Below are positions 35,447 through 47,757 of a stretch of 64,000 nt of DNA, piece after piece. The DNA comes from Bactrocera neohumeralis (Eukaryota > Arthropoda > Insecta > Diptera > Tephritidae): the NCBI RefSeq assembly GCF_024586455.1, contig NC_065920.1, positions 17,384,144 through 17,448,143 on the forward strand, written 5' to 3'. Made by a program: the position numbers and the translations under genes. The notes below the pieces were generated by a model. The model was not told the DNA's origin and made no database searches. It was given only the letters and a program-made list of their open reading frames with translations. Position 1 is the first letter of the stretch; each line of letters opens with the position of its first letter.

Positions 35447-36900
35447 AAAGCACATTTGGCATATTTTCATATACTCCAGCTTTGTGCTAAGTGCACTTCA
35501 GGGTTGCACAGCGCGTTCCGAAAAGCATAAGCAAAGCTGCACAATTTAATTTCACGGTTTACTTAGCCGTTGCAGTGTGGGGATGAATACAGCCAGCTTT
35601 CCCAACTTCATCCAATGCTTGAAACCCGATAAGATTGCTTAAACAGCGCGCGTGGGAAGCACGAATCAGTCAGCGCACGATGCGGGCACCCAAATGTGGA
35701 ATGGAAACAAAAATGTCAAATATCGATTGGGGTAGAAAAGTGGCATATCCCATACAGAACTGCGGTGTAAAGTCGCCCCTAAGCTTCCATGCACATGCAT
35801 TCATATATGTACTATGTACGTACATATAAACATATGTATATGCATACATAGAAGCTCTCGCATGCAGCTCGCAGTCACTTGAATATGCGCGCACGCTGCA
35901 GCTACAAGTACAATAACAAGAGCCCAGCAAAAATAACATAATCTTTGTTTTAACATATTCACTCCTTCACCCCTTTCTTTTGCAGCTTAAAGAAACGCGC
36001 TCATTTACAAACTTGTTGCAGTCAAATTTATTTGACATTTTTTACTGCTTCAAAATATTTTTTATTCTGAGTATTTTACAACAAATACTCGTGACATTTT
36101 TTGTTTTTCATTTTACTTGGCTTTTGTGTTTCTTTTAGCATTGTTGTTGTTTCAATTTTACGTACACTTAACTCTTCAAGTGCCCACCAAAGGCACTCTT
36201 AAAGGATATTTAAGCCTTTACATTTGTTTATTCATTTCATTGTACTTATTTGCACATATTTTGGTTGTTTTTGTTTGTATTTCTCTTGTTGTGCTTTTTT
36301 CCATTTCTTTTAACTTTACTTGCAACGTAAAAGCAATTTCTTTTTATAAGATACTGACAGAGTTCTTGGTGGCTTTGCCTGTACAAACATGTGTAAATAT
36401 GTAAATATACTAGTATTTGTGTACGTACATACATATGTATATTTTACTCATCGAGAGCGCACACGTGACATTTCAGCGCACAATCAAGTCAACTTTTTAT
36501 GCTTTGTATATACATTTACAGTATGTGTGCATGTGCAGATTTATAATGCAATTGGCTCACTTGTATTTCTTTTCAATTAAATGCTAATGAAGTAGCTACA
36601 CTCAAGCAGCTCTCAACCAATAGCCACTCATCGATGTCCTCATTGTGGCTCAAGTATTGGAGTGACATTTTGCGGATACTCTTACGAGAGGTTTGCTTAA
36701 AAGAAATGCTTGCTTTGTGCAACATATGAATAGAATCGGTATATTTTGTATGGGAATACACTGATTTCGTATGTTTTTTTATTTTATTTTTAATGCAGTT
36801 TGGAGAGTAAAACGTGCTGAAAGTGATTGAACCAAACGCATTGAAGCTGCAATACAATGGCAGAGGAACATTTCTTTCAGACTATACCACCAATTGAATA
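35447..36900. other. Gene-free tract
   Basis: 35500-35930 is GC-richer, T-rich after 36050. Overlapping frames lack domains. ACGTACATATAAACATATG microsatellite near 35818 and another at 36425. Confidence 0.4.
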
Positions 36901-37800
36901 TTTATTTTAGGATCCAAAGATTTTTTTTTTAGTTTTTCGTAAATCCTAGGCTTTCATAAATTTTTAAGGGGCCCATGTGGCTTCCTCAAACAAAACAAAC
37001 GCCCTAATTTCAAAGGAAACTTTTCAAAACTCGACCATTAAGACGTCAGCAGGTCCTTAAAAGATCATCAAAAATAAAAAAAAAACAAAGACTACGTGTT
37101 TTAATTTAGACCATAATCTAGGTATTAAACGAAGGAAAAACAAAAAAGCAAACATTTTATTTATGGCAGATGTTAAAAAAATTAATTTTTTAAAGCCCTA
37201 ATACTCATTTTTTAATTAGTTCCTTTATTTAGTACCTAGTGATTTTTAGTAGAAACTTTTTATTTAAAATAAAGAATAATTTGAAAAATCGAAAAAAAAA
37301 TTAAATTTTAAAAATTATTAATTTTTTAAATTTAGATTTTTATTTTAACATAATTAAAATTATATTTCTAAAACAAAATAAAATTATAATGAATAAATCT
37401 GTTCAATTAAAAAATATAGAAATAATTAAAATAATTTGTAATAGGGATAAAATGAGAATATCTTAATAAAAAATTATAAATGATTTAAAATAATTATAAA
37501 TAACTAAAAAAATTAGAGTTAATTAAAAAAAAAAGAATTATAAGTAAATAAAAATTAATATTTTTTTATTTAAAAATTAAAACTTTAAATAATCATAAAT
37601 AATTAACAAAAAAATTAGAGTTTAATAAAATAATTTTAATTTTAATTTTAAAAATGAAATTAAAAAAACAAAAATTATTTTAAAATTAAAAAACATTATT
37701 TTTAAAATTAATATTTTTAATTTAAACTTAATTAAATCTACAGTTCTACATATATTTTATAATTATTATTATCTTTTTTATTTTCCTTGAGTAATTTTTT
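36901..37800. other. AT-rich tract with a possible family B relic
   Basis: TTAAGGGGCCCATGTGGCTTCCTC at 36965 resembles the left end of the element at 50335 (TTAAGAGGTTACATGGGTTTCCTC), but no right end is visible. 37160-37760 is nearly pure A/T. Confidence 0.35.
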
Positions 37801-39580
37801 CAATTCACACGAATCGTAATCTTAAACGCTGAAGCAACTATCAGCAAAAATACAATATTTTAATATGTACATATGTAATTCAAAACGTTCATATAAAACG
37901 CCTAATATTTGCTTTGAAAGCTTGTTTAGACTTTACAATTATCTCAGCATCACCCAAAAAATATATTAAAATTTACATATACTATGTACATATGTATGTA
38001 TGTAAGTCAAAATTAAATAAATGAAAGAATAAAAACGAAGAGCAAGAAATTTCGTACTGTTGCTTACACGAATTCATACATATGGATATATTCATATGTA
38101 TATAAATGTAGGTAAAAAAGTATGTGTATTATTAACAATTTCATAATAGAATGCAAATGATGTGCGTAGAAATTAACGCACATAAGTATGTACCTTCATA
38201 TGAAAAATATTAAAAATTAATTAAGATGTTTATATGTATGTATACACACACACTCATACCATCGCTTTTGAAACTTGCTGTCGCTGTTGCTAAAAAATGC
38301 GTGTCTGCTGAATTCATGATCAACTGACAAAAAATTATATATGTATATGTATATGTACATATGTATTATATATGTATGTATATGTGTATGTCTTACATAT
38401 GCTAAAGTGACAATCAACGAAATTCAATGCAAAAGAATTCGTACGCACCAGCCAACGCAATCGGCAACAAAACGAATAAACGCCGAAAAAGCTCAAATGT
38501 GTGGCTGTTAGAGAAAAAAGCTTTGCGATCGTCGCCACAAAAAATGGCATAGAGAACCTAGAGCTGACAGCAGCTAAGCATAGTTGACTAGTCAAATTGT
38601 ATTTGTTGTTGTAGTTTTGCGATACGCATTTGTGCGTAGTGGGGGGCCGGAGCGGATGCAGAGGGCAGCATAATTAACGCGTGCATAACCCAGCGCAGCT
38701 TCTGACGTAAATACATGCATAAATACTTACATATACATATATTACATATACATACATGCAGTTATATACTCATATGAACTAATTATAACGCTAATATTGT
38801 ACTATGGACACATAGCATTGGCAAACTGGCTCATGCCCCCCTCATCTCTTCGCCATGTTGTGTTGCTGTTCGCCTTCCTATTTACTCACAAAGGCTGATG
38901 CGTCGTATACGCAATATTTTTTTCGAAATGCCACATACACACACACATACATATGTATGTGTATATAAAAATATACATTTTTGTATGTACAGTAGGCTTT
39001 TTTCAGTGGTTTCTGCATTATTCGCTGATTTGTTGCTGCTGTTAAAATACACAGAGACATAAAAGTCAAAACAGACATGTATTCAGCTGCTTGATTCGCC
39101 AGAGTCATTTGGCAGCGCTCTCAACTAGTTTGCTATTTACTTTATGTGCCTTCATATGTTTGTATGCCATTGAGTATGTGTACAGCGTGGCTAAAAGCCG
39201 TACAACTACCAATGCATTTTACGCACTTTGCACACATGAGCGGACTGCAAGGGGGGTGATACGGCAGGTTATCGCTGGGCAGCAGCTAAAAATTAACCTT
39301 GTATGTTGCCGTGCAGTTGTTGCTACGCACTTAATAGCCAAATAGCTGATGCCACTCAAGATAGTTTTTAGCCAGTGCAACAACAATAAACACATATGCA
39401 CATACATTGTATGTATGTATGTCTAAAGCCTTAAATTTGCTATTTGCCTATGCTATTATGAAATATGGCGGCATTTTGTGGTTTTTGCCATTTTCATGTA
39501 GCTGCTTTTTGTGGGTATTTTTCGGAGACCATTTTAAGCGATCGAACAATTTGCATTGAAAAATGTTTGGCATTAGAATA
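37801..39580. other. Gene-free tract
   Basis: Microsatellites near 37985, 38335-38390, 38720-38755 and 38940-38960. The blocks 38420-38700 and 39080-39330 are more balanced, but no frame shows a domain. Confidence 0.4.
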
Positions 39581-39955
39581 AAAAAAATCACAATGCATAA
39601 AATTAAAAAATTAGAAATAATTAAAGTAAATTGTGATGTGGAATAATAATAAATCTTAATAAAAAAAAAATATAAATAATTTAAATAAGTATAAAAAATT
39701 ATAAATTATTTAAAAAAATTATAAATAATTAACAACAAATTTAAAATTAATAAAAAAAATTAAAAGTAAATTAATATTAATATTTTTTATTTAAAAATTC
39801 AAATTAGTTTTAGAAATTAACAAAAAAAAATGTGAAATAATTAGAATTAATTTTTTTTGTAATTAAAAAAATTAAAATATTAAAACCGAAATAGTTAAAA
39901 AAATTTTATACTTTATTTTCTAAAAAAATCGTAAGAGACCTTTTTCAATATCCAA
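39581..39955. other. A-rich low-complexity tract
   Basis: AAATAATTATAAA-type words only. Confidence 0.4.
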
Positions 39956-40140
39956 CAAAATCTATAACACAAGATATTTTTTCCAAGTAGTTGGAAGCGA
40001 TATTTGAATTTTTCTAACTAATAGTAAGAAAAAAATAGAAAATTGTAAGGTGCAGGATTTTCCCATTACAATCTTAGAACTTTTTTAAGAGTACCAAACG
40101 AAAAAAAAAAATTACATTTTTTATACTCTCTTTAATATTT
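39956..40140. repeat. Dispersed repeat D, copy 1
   Basis: AAGATATTTTTTCCAAGTAGTTGGAAG, a TGAATTTTTCTAA stretch, GATTTTCCCATTAC and TTTTTTATACTCTCTTTAATATTTA match the element at 42348-42535 in order. The copies are 2.4 kb apart in the same orientation and have diverged considerably. Confidence 0.55.
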
Positions 40141-42240
40141 ACTCTACGGTTTTTTTTTTATTAAAATATAAAAAAGCTAAAAAAATTGCCAATTAGAATT
40201 AGAAACTAATATTAACAGTTAAAAAAAAAGTTTTGAAAATTATTTAAACAAAAAAAATTAGAAGTAATAAAGAATTAATGCAGACACTATTAAAAACAAT
40301 AAAAACATTTTAAAGATTATTAAAAAAAATAGAAATCTTAAAAAATATTTTAGAAACTAATGAAAAAAATTAGAAATTATTTAATTTTTATTATTTTTTT
40401 TTGTAAGCTGGTTAATTGATTTTCACTTTCTTTTATTTATTTGTATTTGTATTTTTTGTACATAAGAAATTTTCGGTTAAAGTTAATTGTTCTTTTATTA
40501 TCTTTTTCTTAAATTCTTGAGACTAATTCAGAGTTCATATATGTATGTTTGTATAAAAATATATTTATTTTTATAATAAAAACAACAAGAAGCATAGTTC
40601 TAACAACTATGTAATAGCAAAGCAATATACTAACAATTGACGCACACATATGCACTTACACATGTATGCAAGATAACGACAAAGCGTCGCAGTTGAACGC
40701 AGCAAGGAGTGCAGAGTGAGGCGATGATCGAGCGAACGAAAGGGCGGTGCTAAACGCATCAACACTCACGCATTTTTGAAAATACAAACTTATGCACATA
40801 TGTAAATAAAATTTTTGCTGTTATTTATATACTTACACTTATGTACATATGTGCTTGTACATAAATTTGTATGTGGAAGCGCAATATGTGGGGGCAGGCG
40901 ACGGGGCAGGGCAGTACAAATCAATTTTGTAATCGAGCGATAAAGAATATTGCAGAATAGCAAGCTAAAGCAACAAATACAAGCAAAAATATTGTATGCC
41001 AGCCGAAGCTTGGTGCGAAGCACACGCATTGCGTGTTTGCACAACGACAACAACAACAATAGTGAATAACCAAAGGCAGCAAGCACAAAAAAGTATAAAA
41101 AAATTCAGAAAACTGACGAAAAAGTAGCAAAGCAAAATGAGTGAATATCAAGCGCAAAGCTGCTTACAATATATTACACATACATACATACATCACGCAT
41201 ACACATATAAATATTATTGTTTAAATACATGCGATCTTTTGTTGGCGTTCTAAGTGGTTTCTTGTTGTTGTTATGCCACATTATTGTTGAATATTTTTCG
41301 GTATTTATGCGCTTTCAATCGTGCATAGCACAATTTTATACATATACATACATACATACGAACGTGTGTATTTGTGTAGCGCCAAATAGTTGAGGCAAAA
41401 ACCTTGAGCTCGCACAACATAATTAAAAGTGTGCGTATGAAAAGTGCGTACGCACTCAAGTGTCTCTGTTTGTATACATATGTACATATGGATGTGTGTA
41501 TGTATGTATATCAAATATGTACATTCATTTAGATTTTATTTTTATACATATTAGAAACTTTCTGCGTATTCTTAAGTCTGGTGATCGGCAAACTAAAAGC
41601 TTCTACTTATTTGTGTTGAAAATTTGGCTACGTTGACTAAAATTGTTTTTGCTTTCATAAATTTATTACAAGTTTTATGAATAATAAAAATTAGTAACGA
41701 TAATTATGTAATCTAATTATACATATGAGCTCATAATTTTGTAATAAAAAAAATAAACAAAAAAAATTTAAGAAAAAATGTAAACAAAAAAATCCCAACC
41801 AATATATTTTTTTTAATACAAATTTTTATACATTTTTTTAAATATTTATTTTTTTATTAAAATGTAACAAAACAATGTTATTGTAATTAGGAAATGGAAA
41901 TTTTAAGTTTTAGTTTGCAACAAACACAAAAAGCTCCTATACGCAATGCAGGGCTGCATGCCTAGTTTTTAGCTTTTTTACGCAAAAAACTGAAATAGAA
42001 GAGCCAACGTCTGCTACAAATGAAACAAACAAAAGTTAGCGCTTATTCCGAGAGCGTTTGGGCGAGGCTACTAGTAACACCTGTTTCTTTTTTATACTAT
42101 CTCGTTCATATTTTTATAGAAAATATGTATGTACCTACATATGTATATTATGTATAGAGCAGCAAATGTTACTATAAAACAGTTTTCCGATTTCTAATAA
42201 TTTTTTATTGAGTTATAAAATTTTCATGAAAAAAATAAAT
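40141..42240. other. Gene-free tract
   Basis: AT-rich at 40141-40600 and 41640-41900. 40670-41160 is more balanced, with a G-rich stretch at 40888-40912. Several opposing minus frames (40790-41157 and 41271-41514) are low-complexity and cross microsatellites. Confidence 0.4.
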
Positions 42241-42347
42241 TTGCCTTAAAAAAGTCAAAGTTTAACCGTTAAAACCTTCTAAACCGTTAGGTTTACAAAA
42301 AAGTCGTTTAAGCATTCGAGTTTCTTTCCTATCTCCTATCAATTTCC

Positions 42348-42535
42348 AATCTATGAAACGAGATATTTTTCCAAGCAGTTGGAAGTGGAGAAGTGAATTT
42401 TTTGGAGGACTTTCCCGCTACAACGAAGAGCTCATTCTTATTCTTTAGAGGTGATTAAGAACTTGTGTTTCAGAATACCAAGCACCAAGCAAAACATTAT
42501 TTTTTATACTCACGCTAATGTTTATGATAAAGATT
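42348..42535. repeat. Dispersed repeat D, copy 2
   Basis: CGAGATATTTTTCCAAGCAGTTGGAAG, GAATTTTTTGGAGGACTTTCCCGCTAC, AGAATACCAAGC and TTTTTTATACTCACGCTAATGTTTA run parallel to copy 1. This copy looks less eroded. Its ends are uncertain. Confidence 0.55.
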
Positions 42536-44277
42536 TTTAAATTAAAATAATTAAAAAATAAGAACTATAAATTTTTATAATTCTTATTAGAAAGATTATT
42601 TTAAAAATTCAAATTAGAAAACATAATTTTGCCTGAATCATATACAAATATACATACACATGTATGTACATATTATAAATTTACTGCGAAAACATAATTA
42701 CTTCGTTTCCAGTTAAATTATATTTAATCATCCATGTTAGATTACAAGAAATCTCACTTGCATACAGATACACATACATACATACATACATATGTAGTAC
42801 GTATGTACATTATTCCGAATGTTTTTCTTCTAATTCTACTGTAACAGCCATTTTAGCTTACTTCATTGTACATAGCTAACAGACTTTATTGTGCACATGC
42901 ATACACATACACACACATGCACAAAAGTTTGCATTCATAGTTGCGAACAAATCAGCCAACCGAGTGCGTAGCGCATACACTTGAATACCCACACATTGTA
43001 TATTGAGAGCTTTCCTGCAGATACGCATATGCACACATATGCATAGATATGCGCAAATATGCATGTATACAAATGTACATACTTATATATGTATTTCTGT
43101 GCCCGAACGTACATACTACATTGTAGTTTTTTATTCGTTGTGTCGAAGTCTGTTCGCAAATCGGCACTTTAGAAATTAACATTCGTTTACATAGCATACT
43201 CTGTGCATGTTATTTCTCACTGCTGATTTGCAGACTTGTGTGTAATTGTTTGCACAAATAGAAACGCATATCACAGCCGTTTTAGTAGCAAAAGCTCAGT
43301 GCGTTGCGTCGTGTATTGTGGATTTTGAGCGACAATTGTGCGATTCAATGGCGGAACGCATCGCCTATATATGTACATATGTATATGTATACACACTTAC
43401 ATCTGTACATATGTATGTTTGTATACATGTAAATTGCATGACATACGCATCTAAGTAAATATGCCCATCGCATGACTCAATTGTTGTAGTATGCATGACT
43501 TTGCTGACATTATTTCTTACTGTACTTGAATTTTGTGTGTATTTTAAGCATAATTTACTCATATGCGTACGTAATTAATATGTTTTCAGCAGCGTTAGTC
43601 TAACAAAAGCCGTTATTTTGGTACTTGCTATAAAAATTAAAATTTTGTGTATAGCACCAGCACCGTAAGGCCATAAAAAATGTGCAACATGCTGTCGACA
43701 TAGTGCAACAAACGGTAGCAAAGTGCTTAAATTCATATACACATTCATATAATGTACATATGTATGTATGTAGGTGTACGAGCGTACGAGTATGCGCATT
43801 ATTTATAACATTCTAAAGCCCTTAGTCGCCTATTGTACTTATCAGTTTCAAACTAAATGCCTTTTATTCATGAACTTATTTATATTTACCACCAGCTTGT
43901 TGAAAAAGTAAAGCAATTTTTGGTTGCTTAATGTTTTTTCCAGGAATGCCATTAAAAACAAACAAAAAACTTTCGACATTGCACCACAATGCAGTTGCAA
44001 CAGCTATAAAATAGCATTGCTTAAGGTTATAAAATCAGTTGCAGCGCTTGTGTAGCTTTTGTAATGCAACAAATGCATGCTGATTATACTCTGGTATATG
44101 TAATTATGTGACTTAATACGATACAAAGCAATATAATTTTTTTTTTACTTTTTCTAAATTAAATATTTTTGAAGTACTATTTTTGTAAAATTTACTGTTT
44201 TTTTATATCTAAACTTAACTAATTTTCTAAAATAAATATTTAAAAACAATAAAATTATTATAACAAGAGTGCATGAG
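42536..44277. other. Gene-free tract
   Basis: Very dense ATGTACATA/CATACATA microsatellite (42640-42680, 42770-42812, 42895-42920, 43025-43110, 43365-43430 and 43740-43775). Every frame of length here passes through these repeats. Confidence 0.45.
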
Positions 44278-44789
44278 TTAATGGGGTTATATCCACTTGC
44301 ATATCATAAAAACGCGTTTTTGAGATTTTTTTTAAGTGATGACAGGGCCGAGGAAACCTGGCTTTTTTCAAAATTTTTTTTTTATTATAAAAAAAATAGA
44401 TATTTTAGTAGAAATTCTGAAAATTTTGGCAGACATACATATTTACAAAAAAAAAAAGGAAAATTTTAGTGAAAATCTCGCGACAGTTTTTTTTTCAAAT
44501 AGTTTTAATCGAAACAAATTATTCGTCCATGTCTTTAAGAATTGTATCTCAAAGACCTGTGTAAAATTTCATGAAGATTGGTTGAGTAGTTCTCGAGAAA
44601 TCTTGCCAACCGACTTCAAAAGCACAGTTTCGATAAAAACGCGCCTAGCCTAGCTTGCCTCGAGCGCACAAGTTCTCAAGGCTGTATCTCCGAAACTATT
44701 ACTTGGCTCAACTTGAAAATATAGAACAATATTCTAGAAGTAAAAAAATTCGAATTTTTTCACATCCGTAAACCCATGCAACCCCTTAA
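44278..44789. mobile_element. Family B non-autonomous element, complete copy
   Basis: The left end is TTAATGGGGTTATATCCACT (44278). The right end is AAACCCATGCAACCCCTTAA (44770-44789). The outer GGGGTT/AACCCC with TTAA on both sides is inverted, and inner positions have drifted. The interior from about 44520 shares long, near-identical text with the copy at 50335 (ATCTCAAAGACCTGT, TTTCATGAAGAT, GAGTAGTTCTCGAGAAATC, CAAGGCTGTATCTCCGAAACT). No transposase. The frames at 44269-44653 are by-products. TTAA on both sides would fit a piggyBac-type target, but that is a guess. Confidence 0.75.
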
Positions 44790-44914
44790 TGTTTTGGCAG
44801 TCAATTGCACTACTAATCGAAACTATTTGCCGAAGCATCTTGTAAGTTTTCGCAGAATATTATCAAACGTACATACATATGTATGTATGTACATACATTG
44901 TTGTGTATAACCTC

Positions 44915-45147
44915 TTAATGGGTTAGGACAGTCTAGCAAAAATCGGTAAAATAGGTTCTGGAATTACAGTCGCCTGTTGGGTGGGACTCTCTTAAAAAAG
45001 GTGATCCGAAAACTAAGCAATTTTTGGCAAAATTTAAATGTTTAGAAAAGCCTAAAAATAAGAAATTCGGTTAATTTTTTCCTATTCTCGGCATAAATTG
45101 TCAAAGTTAAATAATTTTTAGGGCTTAAAAGAGGCCTAACCCCTTTT
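44915..45147. mobile_element. Small inverted-repeat element (233 bp)
   Basis: The left end TTAATGGGTTAGGACAG (44915) is inverted relative to the right end GGCCTAACCCCTTTTT (45133-45147). GGGTTAGGNC is shared. It has no coding capacity, lies 125 bp right of the family B copy, and may be a related but distinct miniature element. Confidence 0.5.
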
Positions 45148-46314
45148 TATATGAGAAAAAAATATGTGGAAAATTCTTAAAATGTAATTCCTGCAATAAA
45201 ATTGAAATACATATGCGTGCATATATTCATCCATAAATGTGTGTATGTATGTATGTATACGATTGCACAAATGCATAAACCTATAAATAAATAAAAAAAT
45301 ATGTATGTATGTTAAAAGAAGTCGGAAGAAAATTATTACGCACTAAAAAGCTCGAACAAGTCACACATGCAGTAAAACACACACATAGATACGTAAGTAT
45401 GTACAATTGTAAAAAATGTTTGTAAGTATGCTTTTGTGTGAGTTATTTCCAACGCTTGTGCATCTAATTAAATGCGGAAGACCCCCAAAAAAAAGCTGTG
45501 CGCGTCTGCAAGCGTGCATGTATGTACATTTGTATGTATGTATGTGTATGCGTATATACTTACAATAATGTGCAGAGCACATATTTATAAAAGCAATCAA
45601 ATAGACGCAACAACGCACATAGCCCCAAAAATAAAAGTAGGTCACCGGCGCACGCTCGCGTCATATTTAGCGGCGCGCAACCTAGAAACGCACAAAGTAC
45701 AGCGACAAAGCGCAGCACAACACAGCACATAGAAATGTAGACACTCTACTAATGTGCATAAGTTTGTTTGTGCATTTGTAGCAATCAGCTAGACAGTCAG
45801 TCCGCACAAGCTAGCTAGCAAGCTAGCCGACAACGTCTATATCAGTTGATGGTACTGCGATTACAAGCTCCAAAGCATTGTAAGTGGGGTTGTATGCCAG
45901 CAAATACTTGCTTACATATGTACATACATATGTACATATCTACAATTTTAGTATGTGTTTGTGTGTCGGTGTTCTGGCGAGCATGCTTACATCGTTTGAG
46001 TAGGTAGTCGAAAAATAGCTCAGATGTGCAAGCGCTTTCCGAAAGCTAGCTGACAGATAATGCATTACAGAGTAAAATAAAATAAAATTAGAGCAACAAT
46101 GCATGAGGAAAATGGAGCAGTGTGGTTGTAGCAAATGTTATTTTTGTTTTATTAGAGACAAAAATATGCAGTCGTCAATTTATGTGTGCTGCAACATACG
46201 CAGAAATGTTTCAATGAATACACACATATGTATGTATATGTATATATTTATATACGAAATATATGCTTAGGGAACCTTTTTTATATTAATTTACGCATAC
46301 TATTTATGTACATA
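45148..46314. other. Gene-free tract, GC-richer in the middle
   Basis: 45470-45850 is more balanced (GCGCACGCTCGCG near 45648). A near-palindrome GCTAGCTAGCAAGCTAGC lies near 45811, next to CAGTCAGTCCGC, which resembles a fly initiator. No supporting TATA or DPE is convincing. Microsatellites flank the block. Confidence 0.35.
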
Positions 46315-46823
46315 ATGGGTTGTCAAAAAAGTCTTGCGGTATTTTTATTGATTTTTTTTTTTATTGAAATTAAAATGAATTTTTGATGACTCATGCCCAG
46401 TCTCTTTCGACCAATTCAGCGATTTTATCGCAATTTTCGAAGACAGGCCTTCCGGAGCGTGGCGCATCTTCGACCACCTCTACACCAGAACGAAAACGTT
46501 GAAACCATCGTTCTGCGGTGGAAATGGAAACTGTATCGGGTCCATAAACTGCACAAATTTTATTGGCGGCTTGAGATGCATTTTTGCCTTTATCGTAGTA
46601 GTACTGTAAAATATGCCGTATTTTCTCTTTATTTTGCTCCATGTTTGCGACGCTATAACTCACGAACGACTTAAAAGAAACGACAATGAATCAAACACGT
46701 GTTAACGCGTGAAATGAGCTTTCCAAAAAGGTATAGCATGACCCGATGCGACGAATAAAACTAAAACTACACGCTTTCAGCGCCAACTAGCGAAAATACC
46801 GCAAGACATTTTTGACAACCTAA
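46315..46823 (-). mobile_element. Internally deleted mariner element (509 bp) with both terminal inverted repeats
   Basis: The ends are inverted: GGGTTGTCAAAAAAGTCTTG from 46317, and the complement of the right end AGGTTGTCAAAAATGTCTTG from 46821. The match continues through CGGTATTTT, about 29 bp with two or three differences. A TA dinucleotide stands on each side (46313-46314 and 46824-46825), as expected for mariner target duplication. A complete mariner is about 1.3 kb; here everything between the N-terminal DNA-binding domain and the 3' untranslated tail is gone. The element appears structurally young because its single frame is open and its ends match well. Confidence 0.92.
46391..46642 (-). 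CDS. Truncated mariner transposase, N-terminal DNA-binding domain only
   Basis: I chose the Met at 46642 (MEQNKEKIRHILQYYYDKG) because family members start at this point. The seven upstream codons of the open frame are probably untranslated. The resulting 83-residue protein has the first mariner helix-turn-helix (KEKIRHILQ to ASQAANKICAVYG), the conserved WFQRFRSG stretch, the EDAPRSGRP linker motif, and the start of the second motif (KIAELVERD). It stops at a TGA at 46391 just past that point. All three catalytic Asp residues and the second helix-turn-helix are missing, so it cannot cut DNA. If translated, it could at most bind terminal repeats. The frame has no stop or frameshift. It lies wholly inside the 509-bp element. 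Expression is unknown. Confidence 0.85.
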   Translation of the reverse strand: MEQNKEKIRHILQYYYDKGKNASQAANKICAVYGPDTVSISTAERWFQRFRSGVEVVEDAPRSGRPVFENCDKIAELVERDWA

Positions 46824-46825
46824 TA

Positions 46826-47487
46826 CTATGTACAGAGCTCACTCCATACTGCTTGACCTTTCGCTTTTTGACAATTTACAGGATTCACAAAAGTAAATTC
46901 TAGAAACTATTAAACAATATTTAAAATCTTAAAATATGAAAATATTTGAAATCATCAAAAAATACACAAAAGGTACTGTTGTAGAACTCGAACTTATTGC
47001 AAAATCTGGAGCCACTCAGTAACAGGTTACAGCTTTTAAATCTTCACTGTAAGAACATCTCAGCTTAAAATACACTTAAAGGATTAAATCCATTTGTGAA
47101 TTTCAAAAAATGGAATTTTTGCTTTTACATACATTTGTATATTAGAAAATATACTCGAAAATTTGATATTGATTCGGGCAATAATTTTCGAAGATATTAA
47201 TGTATTTGTAAGAATTTTTCAATTTAGTGTAAGCGCCTTCCATAACTTTAAACGAGTTTTTTTCGAAACGCTGTTTTCAGATTTGGCGAGGAAAATTTAT
47301 CCGAAACGGTCAACTTGAAAACTTCACACGATCTCTGTAGATACATTTTTCAGGTTTTGGTCGAAGGAATTTTTGATAATAATTTCTATAATTAGTAAGG
47401 TATTCTGAATTGCAATTTTTTTTATAAAAAAAAAATTTTGGTAAACCGCCATTTTGTTATAAACGAAATATACGACGACATTGACAT
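46826..47487. repeat. Decayed dispersed-repeat sequence
   Basis: From about 47076 (TTAAAGGATTAAATCCATTTGTG) to 47460 the sequence uses the same phrases as the repeats near 19 and 33.8 kb (CGTTTTTTTCGAAACGCTGTTTTCAGATT, CAACTTGAAAACTT, GCCATTTTGTTAT). No clean ends are seen. 46826-47075 is featureless. Confidence 0.35.
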
Positions 47488-47757
47488 ACATAGTTCAGCG
47501 AATTAAGAGACAGTAGCTAAGCTGGCTAGGTCATGTCGTCCGAATGAAAACACTTTAGCTCTGAGATTATTCGCCGCAATACCCTTAGGTGGTAGTAGAG
47601 GAAGACCTCCACTCCGTTGTAAGACCAGGTGGAGAACGACCTGGCTACACTTGAAATCTCCGATTGGCGCCAAACAGGGAAAAGGAAGGACGACTGGCGC
47701 GCTCTTGTAAACTCTTGTAACCGGGTAAGCAGTGTCTACTCCAATAAAGAAGAATAA
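47488..47757 (+). pseudogene. 3' end of a LINE reverse-transcriptase ORF (RTE-like), frameshifted
   Basis: In broken plus-strand frames this encodes the C-terminal tail found in many LINE polyproteins: LSWLGHVVRM near 47519-47548, PLGGSRGRPPLRCKTRW near 47581-47632, then after a one-base shift ENDLATLEISDWRQTGKRKD and DWRALVNSCN up to the stop near 47757. Stops after KRQ and after KTL, plus the frameshift, mark it as dead. The sequence ends in AATAAAGAAGAATAA, and RTE-type elements commonly end in short repeats of this kind. The endonuclease and polymerase domains are absent, consistent with a 5'-truncated insertion. Assignment to RTE rather than another clade is tentative. Confidence 0.8.

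Noticed and set aside
44269..44653. 66- and 105-codon plus-strand frames
   Set aside because: Inside family B. The matching copy at 50335 does not keep the frame.
45811..45828. Near-palindrome GCTAGCTAGCAAGCTAGC next to an initiator-like CAGTCAGT
   Set aside because: Too short and isolated, with no core promoter partners and no downstream leader or exon signal.
46105..46135. GCAGTGTGGTTGTAGC resembling part of a known fly microRNA (miR-34)
   Set aside because: Only partial similarity, the seed context differs, and no hairpin precursor can be folded by eye.
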